Assembly: GCF_019448255.1 (NCBI RefSeq)
Contig: NZ_CP080410.1
Coordinates: 248,001 to 312,000, forward strand
Direction of reading: 5' to 3'
Length of the DNA: 64,000 nt
Source: Qipengyuania flava
Lineage (GTDB): Bacteria; Pseudomonadota; Alphaproteobacteria; Sphingomonadales; Sphingomonadaceae
A model generated the notes under the pieces. That model saw only the letters and a list, made by a program, of their open reading frames with translations, did no database searches and was not told the DNA's origin. The position numbers were made by a program, and so were the translations under genes. This document shows positions 55,025 to 64,000 of this stretch, in pieces (within the stretch, counting starts at the first letter, position 1; the number at the start of each line of letters is the position of its first letter).

Positions 55025-57538
55025 ATGAGTGACACCCGTTTCGATCCCGCGAGCGCCGACTCGCGCTGGCAGACCGCCTGGGACCAGGCGCAGACCTTCC
55101 GCGCCGACAGCAATTCCGACAAGCCCAAGAGCTACGTGCTGGAGATGTTCCCCTATCCCAGCGGGCGCATCCACATCGGCCACGTGCGCAACTACACGAT
55201 GGGCGACGTGCTGGCGCGCTACAAGAAGGCGACCGGGCACGAGGTCCTGCACCCGATGGGCTGGGACGCATTCGGCATGCCCGCGGAAAACGCCGCGATG
55301 GAAAAGGGCGTGCACCCGGGCGGCTGGACCCGCGACAACATCGAACACATGAAGGCGCAGCTGAAGCGCCTCGGCTTCGCGCTCGACTGGAGCCGCGAGC
55401 TGGCGACCTGCGAGCCCGACTATTACGGCCACGAGCAGGCGCTCTTCATCGATCTCTATGAAGCCGGCCTCGTCTATCGCAAGGAAAGCGAGGTCAATTG
55501 GGACCCGGTCGACATGACCGTGCTCGCCAACGAGCAGGTGATCGACGGCAAGGGCTGGCGCTCGGGCGCCGAGGTCGAGAAGCGCAAGCTCAATCAGTGG
55601 TTCCTCAAGATCACCGACTTCGCCGAGGAACTGCTCGAGGGTCTGGGCACGCTCGATAACTGGCCCGACAAGGTCCGGCTGATGCAGGAGAACTGGATCG
55701 GCAAGTCGAAGGGTCTCGAATTCAGCTTCGACCTCTCGAACGGCGAGAAGCTGCCGGTCTACACCACGCGCCCCGACACGATCTTCGGGGCGAGCTTCGT
55801 TGCGGTTGCAGCCGACCATCCGGTGGCGCAGGGTATCGATAGCGACGAGGCGCGCGCCTTCATCGCCGAGTGCAAGAAGGGCGGCACCACCGCTGCCGAA
55901 CTCGAAACCGCCGAGAAGCTCGGCTTCGACACGGGCATCACCGCCAAGCACCCCTTCACCGGCGCGGACCTGCCGGTCTATATCGCGAACTTCGTGCTGA
56001 TGGATTACGGCACCGGCGCCATCATGGCGGTGCCGGGCCACGACCAGCGCGACTTCGAATTCGCCACCAAATACGGCCTGCCGATCCCGCGCGTGGTCGC
56101 TTCGAGCGTCGAGGATGCGGGCAAGCCTTTCGACGGTGAAGCCGAGGCGGGCGACGGCGTGATCGTCAATTCGGACTTCCTCGACGGGATGGAAGTGGAG
56201 GACGCCAAGCGCGAGATCATCCGCCGCATCGAGGAACAGGGCCGGGGGACCGGCAAGACCGTCTGGCGCCTGCGCGACTGGGGCGTTTCGCGCCAGCGCT
56301 ATTGGGGCACTCCGATCCCCTTCATCCATTGCGAGACTTGCGGCGTGGTCCCCGCGCCCAAGGACAGCCTGCCGATCACGCTGCCCGAGGACGTCGATTT
56401 CCAGACCCCGGGCAACCCGCTGCTGCGCCACGCGACATGGAAGCATGTCGAGTGCCCCAAGTGTGGCGGCAAGGCCGAGCGCGAGACCGACACGCTCGAC
56501 ACCTTCGTCGACAGCTCGTGGTATTTCCTGCGCTTCACCAGCCAGCCTGCCGACAAACCCTTCGATCCGGAGGAAGTCGCGAAGTGGATGCCGGTCGAAC
56601 AGTATATCGGCGGTATCGAGCACGCGATCCTGCACCTGCTCTACGCCCGTTTCTGGACCCGCGCACTCGCGCACATGGGCCAGATCGATGTGAAGGAGCC
56701 CTTCGCCTCGCTGTTTACGCAGGGCATGGTGACGCACGAGACCTACAGCCGTGCAGGGGATGGCAAGCCGGTCTATTTCTCGCCCGACGAGGTGGAGCGC
56801 ACTGCCGATGGCGCGACGCTGACCGCCGACGGCAAGCCGGTCGAAATCGGCCGCGTCATCAAGATGTCGAAGTCGAAGAAGAACGTCGTCGACCCCGATA
56901 CGATCATCGACACCTATGGCGCCGACGCGGTGCGCTGGTTCATGCTCTCCGACAGCCCGCCCGAGCGCGACCTTCCCTGGTCCGAGGCCGGCATCGAAGG
57001 CTGCAGCCGCTTCGTCCACCGCCTGTGGCGCCTGTTCGGTGCCTATGAGGCCGGAGCAGAGGGCGAGGACAAGGCGCTCGCGCGCAAGACCCACCAGACC
57101 ATCGCGGCCGTGGCCGAGGACATCGAGGCACTGGGCTTCAATAAGGCCGTCGCACGCATCTACGAACTCACCGGTGCGGTCGAGAAGGCGAAGCCCTCTG
57201 CCAGCCGCAGCCACGCGATCCGTAGCCTCGTCCAGTTGGTCGCCCCGATGATGCCGCACCTCGCCGAAGAGGCATGGGCCGGTCTCGGCGAGAGCGGGAT
57301 GGTGGCCGATGCCGCCTGGCCCGACGTCGATCCGGCGCTGCTGGTCGAGGACGAGGTCACCATCGCCGTCCAGCACAAGGGCAAGCTGCGCGACACGCTC
57401 ACCGCGCCCAAGGGGGCCTCGAAGGAAGACCTCGAAGCCATGGCGCTCGCATCGGAAAAGGTGCAGCGTTCGCTCGACGGGGCAGAAATTCGCAAGGTCA
57501 TTGTCGTGCCCGACAGATTGGTGAATATCGTCACCTGA
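55025..57538 (+). CDS. leuS: leucyl-tRNA synthetase
   Basis: LeuS charges tRNA-Leu, including the tRNA at 7295. The 837-residue class I enzyme has the HIGH motif in [14 protein letters not shown], an editing domain (about 220-420) with [12 protein letters not shown], and KMSKS in IKMSKSKKN. An upstream ATG at 54995 would add ten residues without family support. Its stop overlaps the lptE start (TGATG). Confidence 0.97.
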   Translation: MSDTRFDPASADSRWQTAWDQAQTFRADSNSDKPKSYVLEMFPYPSGRIHIGHVRNYTMGDVLARYKKATGHEVLHPMGWDAFGMPAENAAMEKGVHPGGWTRDNIEHMKAQLKRLGFALDWSRELATCEPDYYGHEQALFIDLYEAGLVYRKESEVNWDPVDMTVLANEQVIDGKGWRSGAEVEKRKLNQWFLKITDFAEELLEGLGTLDNWPDKVRLMQENWIGKSKGLEFSFDLSNGEKLPVYTTRPDTIFGASFVAVAADHPVAQGIDSDEARAFIAECKKGGTTAAELETAEKLGFDTGITAKHPFTGADLPVYIANFVLMDYGTGAIMAVPGHDQRDFEFATKYGLPIPRVVASSVEDAGKPFDGEAEAGDGVIVNSDFLDGMEVEDAKREIIRRIEEQGRGTGKTVWRLRDWGVSRQRYWGTPIPFIHCETCGVVPAPKDSLPITLPEDVDFQTPGNPLLRHATWKHVECPKCGGKAERETDTLDTFVDSSWYFLRFTSQPADKPFDPEEVAKWMPVEQYIGGIEHAILHLLYARFWTRALAHMGQIDVKEPFASLFTQGMVTHETYSRAGDGKPVYFSPDEVERTADGATLTADGKPVEIGRVIKMSKSKKNVVDPDTIIDTYGADAVRWFMLSDSPPERDLPWSEAGIEGCSRFVHRLWRLFGAYEAGAEGEDKALARKTHQTIAAVAEDIEALGFNKAVARIYELTGAVEKAKPSASRSHAIRSLVQLVAPMMPHLAEEAWAGLGESGMVADAAWPDVDPALLVEDEVTIAVQHKGKLRDTLTAPKGASKEDLEAMALASEKVQRSLDGAEIRKVIVVPDRLVNIVT

Positions 57539-58026
57539 TGCGCATCCTGTTCGCCAGCCTCGCCCTAGCGACCCTTTCGGCCTGCGGCCTCTCGCCCATG
57601 TATGCGGGCGGCGGCAGCGGCGCGGTGGCGCAGTCGCTGGCGGCGATCGATGTTGCCCCGATCGAGGGACGCGCTGGCTGGCTGGTGCGTGCCGCACTCG
57701 AAGAGCGCTTCCAGGCCGCCGGAGAGGTAGCCCCGCGTTACCGCATCGAAGTGCGCCTTGATGACCAGCTCGAAGGGCTTGCCGTCCTGCGCGACGATAC
57801 GATCAGCCGCGAGCGCCGGACCCTGCGCGCGCGCTACCAGCTCATCGACCTTGCCACAGGCGACATCCTGCTCGACGCGACTGACGGATCGGACGCCGGT
57901 ATCGACGTGGTGTCGAGCGAATACGCAGTCATCGCGGCGGAACAGACGGCGCTGGAAAACCTCTCGCAGGATCTGGCGCAGCGTATCACCACCCGCGTGG
58001 CCCTGGCCCTGCGCAACCAGCCGTGA
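57538..58026 (+). CDS. lptE: LPS-assembly lipoprotein LptE
   Basis: LptE plugs LptD in the outer membrane and helps insert lipopolysaccharide. The 162 residues begin with a lipobox (TLSACG, Cys about 16) and CGLSPMYAGG, the usual LptE start in this class; the C-terminal half is a two-helix sandwich. Position between leuS and holA is conserved in alphaproteobacteria and supports the call. Other start codons upstream lie in leuS. Confidence 0.88.
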   Translation: MRILFASLALATLSACGLSPMYAGGGSGAVAQSLAAIDVAPIEGRAGWLVRAALEERFQAAGEVAPRYRIEVRLDDQLEGLAVLRDDTISRERRTLRARYQLIDLATGDILLDATDGSDAGIDVVSSEYAVIAAEQTALENLSQDLAQRITTRVALALRNQP

Positions 58027-59069
58027 AGCTCACCAACCGGGATTTCGCATCCAAGGGGCGCGGCGCGGCGCAAGGCTGCGCGATCTTCTTCTTTTGCGGG
58101 CAGGATGAAGCCGGCGCCACGGCGGCGGCGAACGACCTCGTCACCTGGCTCCCCGAACCGGGTGAGCGGGTCGAGCTGTCCGGCGCGCAATTGCGCAATG
58201 ATCCCGCCATGCTCGGCGACGAGGCGCGCACCACCTCGCTGTTCGGCGACAAGCGCCACATCTGGGTGCGGGCGAACGGCGAAGAGGCGCTCGAAGCGCT
58301 CAAGGTCCTCGTCGAAACCGGTGAGGCAGGCGCGGGCGAGGCCTGCCCGGTGATCGTCGTCGCGACCTCGGCGACCGACAAGTCGCGCAGCGCCAAGCTG
58401 CTCGAAAAGCGCAAGGACGCGCTGGTCGCGATGTTCTATCCGCCCGATCTCCAGTCGGTGACGCGCAGCGTGCGCGGTCTTGCCGATGGGGCGGGCGTGC
58501 GCCTCGGCGGCGACCTTGCCGAACGCATTGCGCGCGCGGCCAATCTCGATGTCCGGCTGGCCAAGAGCGAAGTCGAGAAGCTGGCGCTCTATCTCGACGC
58601 TTCGGCGCAGAGCCCGCAGACGGCCACAGCCGAAGACCTCGACGCCATCGGCGCGGCGAGCGAGGACGATGGTTTCCAGCCGCTGGTGAACGCGGTCATG
58701 GGCGGACAGGGCCCCAAGGTCGCGGTCGAACTGGCGCGCATGAAGCAGCTCGGGCTCAACCCGGTCGGCGTGCTTCTCGCCTTCGAACGGCGCGCAGCCC
58801 AGCTGGCGCGGATCGCCGCCGCGCTCGGCAACCGTCCGTTCGGCGATCTCGACCGTGGCGAAGAGGCGCGGCTCGGCATCTTCTTCAAGGAAAAGCGCGA
58901 CATCGGCCAGCAGTTCGCCCTTTGGCGGCACGGCGACAAGCTCGACCGGCTGACCCAGCGCCTCGTCGGGCTGCACCGCGAGCTGCTGACCAACAGCCAG
59001 GCAGCCGAGCTGCTGCTCGCGCAGGGCCTAGCTGATATTGCGAAAGTGGCCGGGGCGCGGGCGCGCTAG
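58023..59069 (+). CDS. holA: DNA polymerase III subunit delta
   Basis: HolA is the clamp-loader subunit that opens the sliding clamp. The 348 residues follow the delta-subunit pattern: IFFFCGQDEAGATAAANDL at the start of the degenerate ATPase domain and a C-terminal helical collar. The start is GTG at 58023, overlapping lptE by GTGA. Its stop shares CTAG with the convergent nucleotidyltransferase. Confidence 0.9.
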   Translation: MKLTNRDFASKGRGAAQGCAIFFFCGQDEAGATAAANDLVTWLPEPGERVELSGAQLRNDPAMLGDEARTTSLFGDKRHIWVRANGEEALEALKVLVETGEAGAGEACPVIVVATSATDKSRSAKLLEKRKDALVAMFYPPDLQSVTRSVRGLADGAGVRLGGDLAERIARAANLDVRLAKSEVEKLALYLDASAQSPQTATAEDLDAIGAASEDDGFQPLVNAVMGGQGPKVAVELARMKQLGLNPVGVLLAFERRAAQLARIAAALGNRPFGDLDRGEEARLGIFFKEKRDIGQQFALWRHGDKLDRLTQRLVGLHRELLTNSQAAELLLAQGLADIAKVAGARAR

Positions 59070-60187
59070 CCGACCAGCCAGGCGTCCATCGCCACCAGCG
59101 CCTCGCGCCGCTCGCTACCCTGCGCACGAAGCTGCCCGGCAACCCAGGCGAGGTATTCGCGCGTGCTGCCGAACCGTTCGCGCCGCGCGAACGCTCGGCG
59201 CAGCTTTTCACCCAAGGGCACATCGGCGCGGGCGCGCTTGGCCTCGGCGATATCCGCCTCGCGCGCGGCCAAAGGCTTGCACAGGAGTTCGGGCAGGGCC
59301 TCGACAAGCTCTGCGGGCGGGGTAAGCGGCAGGTCGGGAATACGCGTCGGTTCTGACGAGCCCCAGCGGCGGGTGGCGGCAAGCACAAGCGCCAGCGCGC
59401 GATCCCATCCTTCGCTTGCCGCCCGGGGCCAGACGCTCTCCCAGTCGAAAGCCTGTTTCGCCAGCAGCTGATCGAAATCGACCAGCATCAGGGGGCCGGC
59501 ATCGAACCGGTGGAAGGTGGCGTGGACGGCGAGGTGCATCAGCATGTCGACCGGGTCGGGGAAACGCAGAGCCGGGTGGTCCGCCAGCGCTGTGGCGCGG
59601 TACAGAACGCCCGAGACGTTGGCGGGCGTGCGGCCATCCTCGTCCCACAGTCGGACATGCAGTTCGAGCACGGTGCCATCGGGTGCGACCAGTGCAGGGA
59701 GGTGCTTGAAGCGCTCAAGCCACTCCTCGGCAGGCAGTCCGTCGTCATCCTCCTCCACCCACCCCTTGGCAAGCAGGTGAGCACGGGCTGCGAGGGCCTG
59801 CTCTGGAGCAATAAGAAGATCGAGATCGCGCAGGGGCCGCAAGGCGGGTTCGGGATAGATGTTCCACGCCAGCCAGGCGCCCTTCAGGGCGACGGCCGTG
59901 ATGCCCTCCCGGCCAAGATCTTCGACCAGCGACAACAGCGCGGCGCGCTGGGCGAGGGCGGCTATCGCGGACTGGCGGTAAGCTGCGGCCCAAATGTCCC
60001 GGAGTGCCACAGGGACCGCGTCATCGCCGTTCCAGCGAAAATACAGCAGCGGTTCGAGCCGGTGCTCGTGCGCACGCTCCGCAATGATGGACCAGGTGCT
60101 CGCGGGGATCGCCCGGATCTCGTCCGGAGCCAGGGGAGGTCCGCCAGCCAAGCGGGTGAGCGCAACCTCTGCCGAGAGGGCGGTCAC
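59066..60187 (-). CDS. uncharacterised nucleotidyltransferase (NTP_transf_5-like)
   Basis: This 373-residue protein has the nucleotidyltransferase signature ALKGAWLAWNIYPEPALRPLRDLDLLI with a DxD metal motif. Proteins of this group are often found in polysaccharide clusters, but their substrates are unknown. The start is GTG at 60187, 7 bases after lptA, so it belongs to the rnd-lptC-lptA operon, where lptB would normally be expected. Confidence 0.78.
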   Translation of the reverse strand: MTALSAEVALTRLAGGPPLAPDEIRAIPASTWSIIAERAHEHRLEPLLYFRWNGDDAVPVALRDIWAAAYRQSAIAALAQRAALLSLVEDLGREGITAVALKGAWLAWNIYPEPALRPLRDLDLLIAPEQALAARAHLLAKGWVEEDDDGLPAEEWLERFKHLPALVAPDGTVLELHVRLWDEDGRTPANVSGVLYRATALADHPALRFPDPVDMLMHLAVHATFHRFDAGPLMLVDFDQLLAKQAFDWESVWPRAASEGWDRALALVLAATRRWGSSEPTRIPDLPLTPPAELVEALPELLCKPLAAREADIAEAKRARADVPLGEKLRRAFARRERFGSTREYLAWVAGQLRAQGSERREALVAMDAWLVG

Positions 60188-60194
60188 CCCGCGA

Positions 60195-60743
60195 TCAGTT
60201 CTCGGGGACCGAGAACGTGCCCGTTACGCGTCCGCCCGACTGGCCCTGGCCGGTGACCGAAGAAGACCCGCTCGCACGCCCGTCCACGCTCGATACGCCG
60301 GTCGCAAGGTCGATGACGAGGCGTCCGCCGTTCAGAGTATCGCCGCCGCGATTGAGGCGCACATTGCCGGCCATGGTGATGATCCGGCGGTTGAAATCGT
60401 AGACCGCCGTATCGCCGCGCGCGCGCTCGTTGCCGCGCGATACGTTCACGCCGCCGGTCGCCATGATGCGCTGGATGCTGAGGCTGCCTGCGTCGGAATA
60501 GTTCACGATGGTGCGCGCCGCGTTGAGGCTGAGGCCGGCCTGCGTGATCTGCACATTGCCCGAAAGCACCACGCGGTTCTCGCGGTCCTGCAGCTCGATC
60601 CGGTCGGCCGCGTAGCTCACCGGCGCGTTCGAGTTGTGCCCGGCAATCGCCTGGGCGGACAGCTGGATACCGGCAAAAGCGGCTGCGGTGGCGGCAAAGG
60701 CGCCGAGGCCCCAGCGGGCCATGGTCGGGATCAGGTGCTTCAT
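60195..60743 (-). CDS. lptA: LPS transport periplasmic protein LptA
   Basis: This 182-residue exported OstA-like protein bridges LptC and LptD. It has an N-terminal signal peptide and a beta-jellyroll core with YAADRIELQDRENRVVLSGNV and GDTAVYDFNRRIITMAGNV. The TAATG junction with lptC gives a 1-base overlap. No lptB follows. Confidence 0.9.
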   Translation of the reverse strand: MKHLIPTMARWGLGAFAATAAAFAGIQLSAQAIAGHNSNAPVSYAADRIELQDRENRVVLSGNVQITQAGLSLNAARTIVNYSDAGSLSIQRIMATGGVNVSRGNERARGDTAVYDFNRRIITMAGNVRLNRGGDTLNGGRLVIDLATGVSSVDGRASGSSSVTGQGQSGGRVTGTFSVPEN

Positions 60744-61411
60744 TACGGCATCCTCAATTCGCCGGGCGCCATGCGCAATTGCGCGTTGCCCGAGAGGGTG
60801 ATGGTGCGAGCGGAAAGATCGGCGGTCAAGCGGTCGGCGCTGAAGGTGCCGGCAGGGATGGCACCGTCGACGCCCCCTGATCCGACCAGTTCCTTGTTGG
60901 CAAGGTCGACCGAAACGTCGCGCGCCAGCATGCGGTAGCCGTCGGCGGCCTGCATCCGCATGGGACCGATCACCGAGACGACTTCGCGGTCGATATCGTA
61001 TTGCCCCGCCTCGGCCGAAAGGCGCGCCGGGCCGTCTTCTAGCAGCAGGCGAGCGACAAGATCGTTCATGCGCACCACGCCTTCCGCGCTTGATCGCTGG
61101 ACGGCTTCGCCGGCGGTCAGCGAGAAGGGACGTCCTTCATCGTCGGCGCCGCGGTAGAGCGCGTTGTCCACGCGCAGGCGTTCCTTGATCACCGCGACCT
61201 GGTTGCGGTCGAGCAGGAAGCTCACCTCTCCGCGAGGCGAGAGCGGCGTGACCACCATCAGCGCGGCAAGCACCCCGACACCCATCGGCAGCGCGCGGGC
61301 GAGGAAGGCGACGAGCTTGTCGTGCGACCCGCCCGGCTCGGCCCAGTGCTGGCGTTCGTGCCGCCGCTCCTTGGCCTCTGCCGTTTCGATCCTGCGTTGC
61401 CGGAATGCCAT
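60743..61411 (-). CDS. lptC: LPS export component LptC
   Basis: This 222-residue protein has one N-terminal membrane helix (LPMGVGVLAALMVVTPL, about 42-58) and a periplasmic jellyroll domain. It receives LPS from the LptBFG transporter. It lies between rnd and lptA, which together with the fold pattern supports the name. Confidence 0.88.
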   Translation of the reverse strand: MAFRQRRIETAEAKERRHERQHWAEPGGSHDKLVAFLARALPMGVGVLAALMVVTPLSPRGEVSFLLDRNQVAVIKERLRVDNALYRGADDEGRPFSLTAGEAVQRSSAEGVVRMNDLVARLLLEDGPARLSAEAGQYDIDREVVSVIGPMRMQAADGYRMLARDVSVDLANKELVGSGGVDGAIPAGTFSADRLTADLSARTITLSGNAQLRMAPGELRMP

Positions 61412-61435
61412 GACTGCCCCTTGCGCGGGTGATCC

Positions 61436-62053
61436 TTACATGTGGCTGAAGATATCGTGGTCGGCCCAGCCGGCAACGTCGAGCCGTGCGCGGGTCGGGA
61501 GGAAATCGAAGCAGGCCTGCGCCATTTCGGTGCGGCCCTCGCGCTCGAGGCGCTTGTCGAGCTCGTCTTTCATGCGGTGGAGGAAGCGCACGTCGCTCGC
61601 GGCGTAGTCGCGCTGCGCGTCGTTCAGCTCCGGGCCGCCCCAGTCGCTCGACTGCTGGGCCTTGGAAATGCTTTCGCCAAGCAGCTCTTCGACCAGCATC
61701 TTGAGGCCATGGCGATCGGTGTAGGTGCGCACCAGCTTGCTGGCGATCTTGGTGCAATAGCAGGGCGTTGCCATCACGCCGAGATAATGCTCGATCGCGG
61801 CGAGGTCGAAGCGTGCGAAGTGGAACAGCTTAAGCCGGTTCGGATCGGCCAGCACAGCCTTCAGGTTCGGCGCGTCATAGGTGCTGTCGGGGCCGAAGCG
61901 CACGAGATGCTCGTCGCCCTTCCCGTCGCTGATCTGCACGACGCACAGCCGGTCGCGGATCGTCACGAGGCCCATGGTTTCGGTATCGACGGCCACGGGG
62001 CCATCGGCGAGAACGCCTTCGGGAAGGTCTTCTTCGTGGAAATGCACTGCCAT
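61436..62053 (-). CDS. rnd: ribonuclease D-type 3'-5' exonuclease
   Basis: This 205-residue DEDD exonuclease trims RNA 3' ends. [19 protein letters not shown] and YAASDVRFL carry the acidic metal ligands and the Tyr of the DEDDy class. It lacks the HRDC domains of E. coli RNase D (375 residues), which is usual for the short alphaproteobacterial form. The ATG at 62053 is preferred; 62074 is possible. It heads the lptC-lptA operon. Confidence 0.9.
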   Translation of the reverse strand: MAVHFHEEDLPEGVLADGPVAVDTETMGLVTIRDRLCVVQISDGKGDEHLVRFGPDSTYDAPNLKAVLADPNRLKLFHFARFDLAAIEHYLGVMATPCYCTKIASKLVRTYTDRHGLKMLVEELLGESISKAQQSSDWGGPELNDAQRDYAASDVRFLHRMKDELDKRLEREGRTEMAQACFDFLPTRARLDVAGWADHDIFSHM

Positions 62054-62133
62054 GGGCGAGGGCCTTAGGCGCATCGGGGATTGTAGGAAAGGGGTGCTGG
62101 CGAGCCGGCGCCTTGCGGCCTAGTCCTGCAGCT

Positions 62134-62820
62134 ATGGCGCAAGAGGCAATCCCCGACAGCTGGAAGCTCGTTCTGGAACCCGTCCTGGCGACGGCCGAAG
62201 CGCGCCAGCTCGGCGGGTTCCTGGTGGCCGAAGAGCAGGCGGGCAAGGCGATTTACCCGCCGCGCGGCTGCCGGTTGAAGGCGCTGGAGCTGACCCCTCT
62301 CGAGGCCGTGAAGGTCGTGATTCTGGGGCAGGATCCCTACCACGGCCCCGGCCAGGCGATGGGGCTCTGCTTTGCCGTGCCCGAGGGCGTTGCCGTCCCG
62401 CCGAGCCTCGTAAACATCTACAAGGAACTGGAGGCCGACCTTGGCGCGCCGCGGCCGCAGCATGGCGATCTCAGCCACTGGGCGCGGCAGGGCGTCCTGC
62501 TGCTCAACAACACGCTGACAGTCGAGGCGGGGCAGGCGGGCAGCCACGCGGGGCGCGGCTGGGATGCGATCACCGACGCCTGCGTGGCGGCGGTGGCGGC
62601 GCGCGCCGAGCCGAGCGTGTTCATCCTCTGGGGCAGCCACGCGCAGGCCAAGGCGAAGCGCATCGCCGGGCTGCGCGGCGGCCCTCACCGCGTCATCGAG
62701 AGCCCGCATCCCAGCCCGCTTTCCGCCTACCGCGGGTTCTTCGGCTCGCAGCCGTTCAGCCGCACCAACGCCTTCCTGTCCGAGAAAGGGCGCGGCCCCA
62801 TCGACTGGACGCTCGTATGA
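62134..62820 (+). CDS. ung: uracil-DNA glycosylase, family 1
   Basis: UNG removes uracil from DNA. The 228 residues include the catalytic water-activating motif [25 protein letters not shown], and [21 protein letters not shown], all diagnostic of family 1. The ATG at 62134 gives normal length; an upstream TTG at 62113 is not needed. It overlaps the next gene by ATGA. Confidence 0.96.
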   Translation: MAQEAIPDSWKLVLEPVLATAEARQLGGFLVAEEQAGKAIYPPRGCRLKALELTPLEAVKVVILGQDPYHGPGQAMGLCFAVPEGVAVPPSLVNIYKELEADLGAPRPQHGDLSHWARQGVLLLNNTLTVEAGQAGSHAGRGWDAITDACVAAVAARAEPSVFILWGSHAQAKAKRIAGLRGGPHRVIESPHPSPLSAYRGFFGSQPFSRTNAFLSEKGRGPIDWTLV

Positions 62821-63149
62821 CGAGCGAGGAGGCGCGCACCCGCTTGCTCGCGCGCCGCGCCGAGCTCGACCGGGAAGACGCGGCCAATTCCGATTCGCGC
62901 GACACGGTGGAGCTGCAGCAGGACAGCGTCGGTCGCCTCTCGCGCATGGACGCGATGCAGCAGCAGGCGATGGCGCAGGCGACCGAGCGCCGCCGGCAAG
63001 CCGAACGCCTGCGCATTACCGCCGCGCTTGCCCGGATCGAGGAAGGCGAATGGGGCTGGTGCACCGCTTGCGGTGAAGCCATCGCCGCCAAGCGGCTGGA
63101 GCACGACCCCAGCACCCCAACCTGCCTTTCCTGCGCGAGCGGCGGCTAG
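62817..63149 (+). CDS. TraR/DksA-type zinc-finger protein
   Basis: This 110-residue protein has a coiled-coil-forming N-terminus (residues 1-75) and a C-terminal zinc finger with Cys pairs CTACG and CLSC. DksA-type proteins enter the RNA polymerase secondary channel; this is one of the shorter family members, and the tip residues of DksA proper are not clearly conserved. It is co-translated with ung. Confidence 0.85.
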   Translation: MTSEEARTRLLARRAELDREDAANSDSRDTVELQQDSVGRLSRMDAMQQQAMAQATERRRQAERLRITAALARIEEGEWGWCTACGEAIAAKRLEHDPSTPTCLSCASGG

Positions 63150-63162
63150 CCACTGCTCGGCC

Positions 63163-63942
63163 TCAGAAGATCGAATAGCCCCCGTCGATGACGATCGAAT
63201 CGCCGGTGTGGAACTTGCTCGCGTCACTGGCGAAATAGACCGCGATACCGCTGAAATCTTCGCCCTCGCCCCAGCGGCGCATCGGCACGCGGCCGATCGC
63301 CTTCTCGTTGAACGCGTCCCAGCTTTGCAGCCGTTCGGTCATCTCGGTGGCAATCCATCCCGGCAGCACCGCGTTGGCGCGAATGCCGTGCTTGGCGAGC
63401 TCGACCGCGGTGCCGCGCACCATGGCGAGCACGCCCGCCTTGGTCGCCGCATAGGCCTGGTTCGCAGGCGCGCCGTGGATTGCGGAAACGCTGGAGGTGA
63501 CCAGCAGCGAGCCGCCCGGATCGCCGTTTTCCGAACGCTCGACCATGTGCTTGGCCGCCTCGCGAAAGGTCCAGAAGACCGCGTCGAGATTGACCGTGGT
63601 GACCTTGCGCCACAGCTCGGTGGTCTGCTGGGTCAGCGGCGCGCCGCCGCCCATGCCGGCGTTGGCAATGCAGGTGTCGATCCGCCCGAGGCGCGACAGG
63701 CTTTCGGCCATGGCATCGACCACCGCCTGCTCGTCCGAAACGTCGACCGCCAGCGCTTCGACCCGCGTACCGTGCGCTTTCAGCTGTTCGAGCGCCGCTG
63801 CGTTCTTGCTCTCGTTGCGGCCCCAGATCGCGATATCGGCGCCGGCCGCGGCGAGGCCCTCTGCCATGCCGAGGCCGATCCCGCCATTGCCGCCGGTAAC
63901 GACCGCGACCTTCCCGCTGAGGTCGAAGGGTGTGAATGCCAT
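63163..63942 (-). CDS. short-chain dehydrogenase/reductase
   Basis: This 259-residue SDR has the NAD(P) motif TGGNGGIGLGMA, NAG in IANAGMGGG and the catalytic Ser plus Tyr-Lys in SSVSAIHGAPANQAYAATK. The substrate is unknown; its type is common in CoA and terpenoid catabolic regions. GGAGAG lies about 6 bases before the ATG at 63942. Confidence 0.9.
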   Translation of the reverse strand: MAFTPFDLSGKVAVVTGGNGGIGLGMAEGLAAAGADIAIWGRNESKNAAALEQLKAHGTRVEALAVDVSDEQAVVDAMAESLSRLGRIDTCIANAGMGGGAPLTQQTTELWRKVTTVNLDAVFWTFREAAKHMVERSENGDPGGSLLVTSSVSAIHGAPANQAYAATKAGVLAMVRGTAVELAKHGIRANAVLPGWIATEMTERLQSWDAFNEKAIGRVPMRRWGEGEDFSGIAVYFASDASKFHTGDSIVIDGGYSIF

Positions 63943-64000
63943 GTGTCTCTCCTCTCGCCCGCCACTCAACGCGAGAGGAGAGACGATTGCAAGATGCAAC

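Noticed and set aside
54161-57697. Long open antisense frame across leuS
   Set aside because: It is composed of charged, His/Arg/Asp-rich shadow sequence; leuS has all its class I motifs in the other strand.

Overview
The window is about 64 kb of GC-rich chromosomal DNA from an alphaproteobacterium, most probably order Sphingomonadales, family Erythrobacteraceae. This placement rests on gene content: a 180-kDa class NAD-glutamate dehydrogenase, a DUF3576-leuS-lptE-holA string, a LuxR-HTH/DUF4019 membrane protein, CtrA-like TTAA-N7-TTAA sites and several P450/CoA-metabolism genes. No database search was possible, so the genus is open. There is no sign of phage, transposon, integron, CRISPR array or plasmid functions. 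Genes are packed tightly, and many neighbours overlap by the 4-base ATGA/GTGA type.

Layout. 1-6.2 kb: the end of an enoyl-CoA hydratase/isomerase gene, then on the minus strand an NnrU-type membrane protein, an FKBP isomerase, two overlapping amidohydrolases (one lacking its metal ligands) and a POT peptide transporter. 6.4-8.2 kb: a GntR/YtrA regulator, IHF beta, tRNA-Leu(TAA) and a double-PilZ protein. 8.3-12.0 kb: a UDP-galactopyranose-mutase-like flavoenzyme, GtrA and a GT-C-like membrane protein, probably a polyprenyl-linked sugar module. 12.1-19.8 kb: msrB, a CYP153-like P450, a NatAB-type ABC exporter, queG, a CaiB-type CoA transferase and a ferredoxin/rubredoxin reductase. 19.9-29.5 kb (minus): NAD-glutamate dehydrogenase, then an LLM flavoprotein, TPR protein, alpha/beta hydrolase, M48 peptidase and DUF898 membrane protein in one compact unit. 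29.5-30.5 kb: a three-gene overlapping unit of a small protein, a membrane protein and an XRE repressor. 30.7-38.2 kb: phoD, thrS with a threonine-codon leader peptide, a TauE/SafE permease, agmatine deiminase and an M28 peptidase. 38.3-43.1 kb: glnE-bcp-DUF455 and an M23 endopeptidase. 43.3-46.1 kb: acyl-CoA synthetase plus P450. 46.3-51.4 kb: YqiJ-like protein and flotillin, galU, murA and a small protein. 51.4-54.2 kb: a ribbon-helix-helix protein, LuxR-HTH/DUF4019, phbB and a secreted protein. 54.5-59.1 kb: DUF3576-leuS-lptE-holA. 59.1-62.1 kb (minus): rnd-lptC-lptA-nucleotidyltransferase. 62.1-64 kb: ung, a DksA-type zinc finger and an SDR.

How it fits together. Much of the window is envelope housekeeping (lptE, lptA, lptC, galU, murA, M23, flotillin) mixed with translation (thrS, leuS, tRNA-Leu, queG), nitrogen control (glnE, glutamate dehydrogenase), peptide and protein turnover (POT, M28, M48, amidohydrolases) and lipid or CoA oxidation (two P450s, acyl-CoA synthetase, CaiB, enoyl-CoA hydratase, phbB).

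The most striking signal is upstream of thrS. A 23-codon reading frame with seven consecutive threonine codons is followed by three segments that can form two mutually exclusive hairpins. This is the classical layout of ribosome-mediated attenuation, here apparently controlling threonyl-tRNA synthetase.
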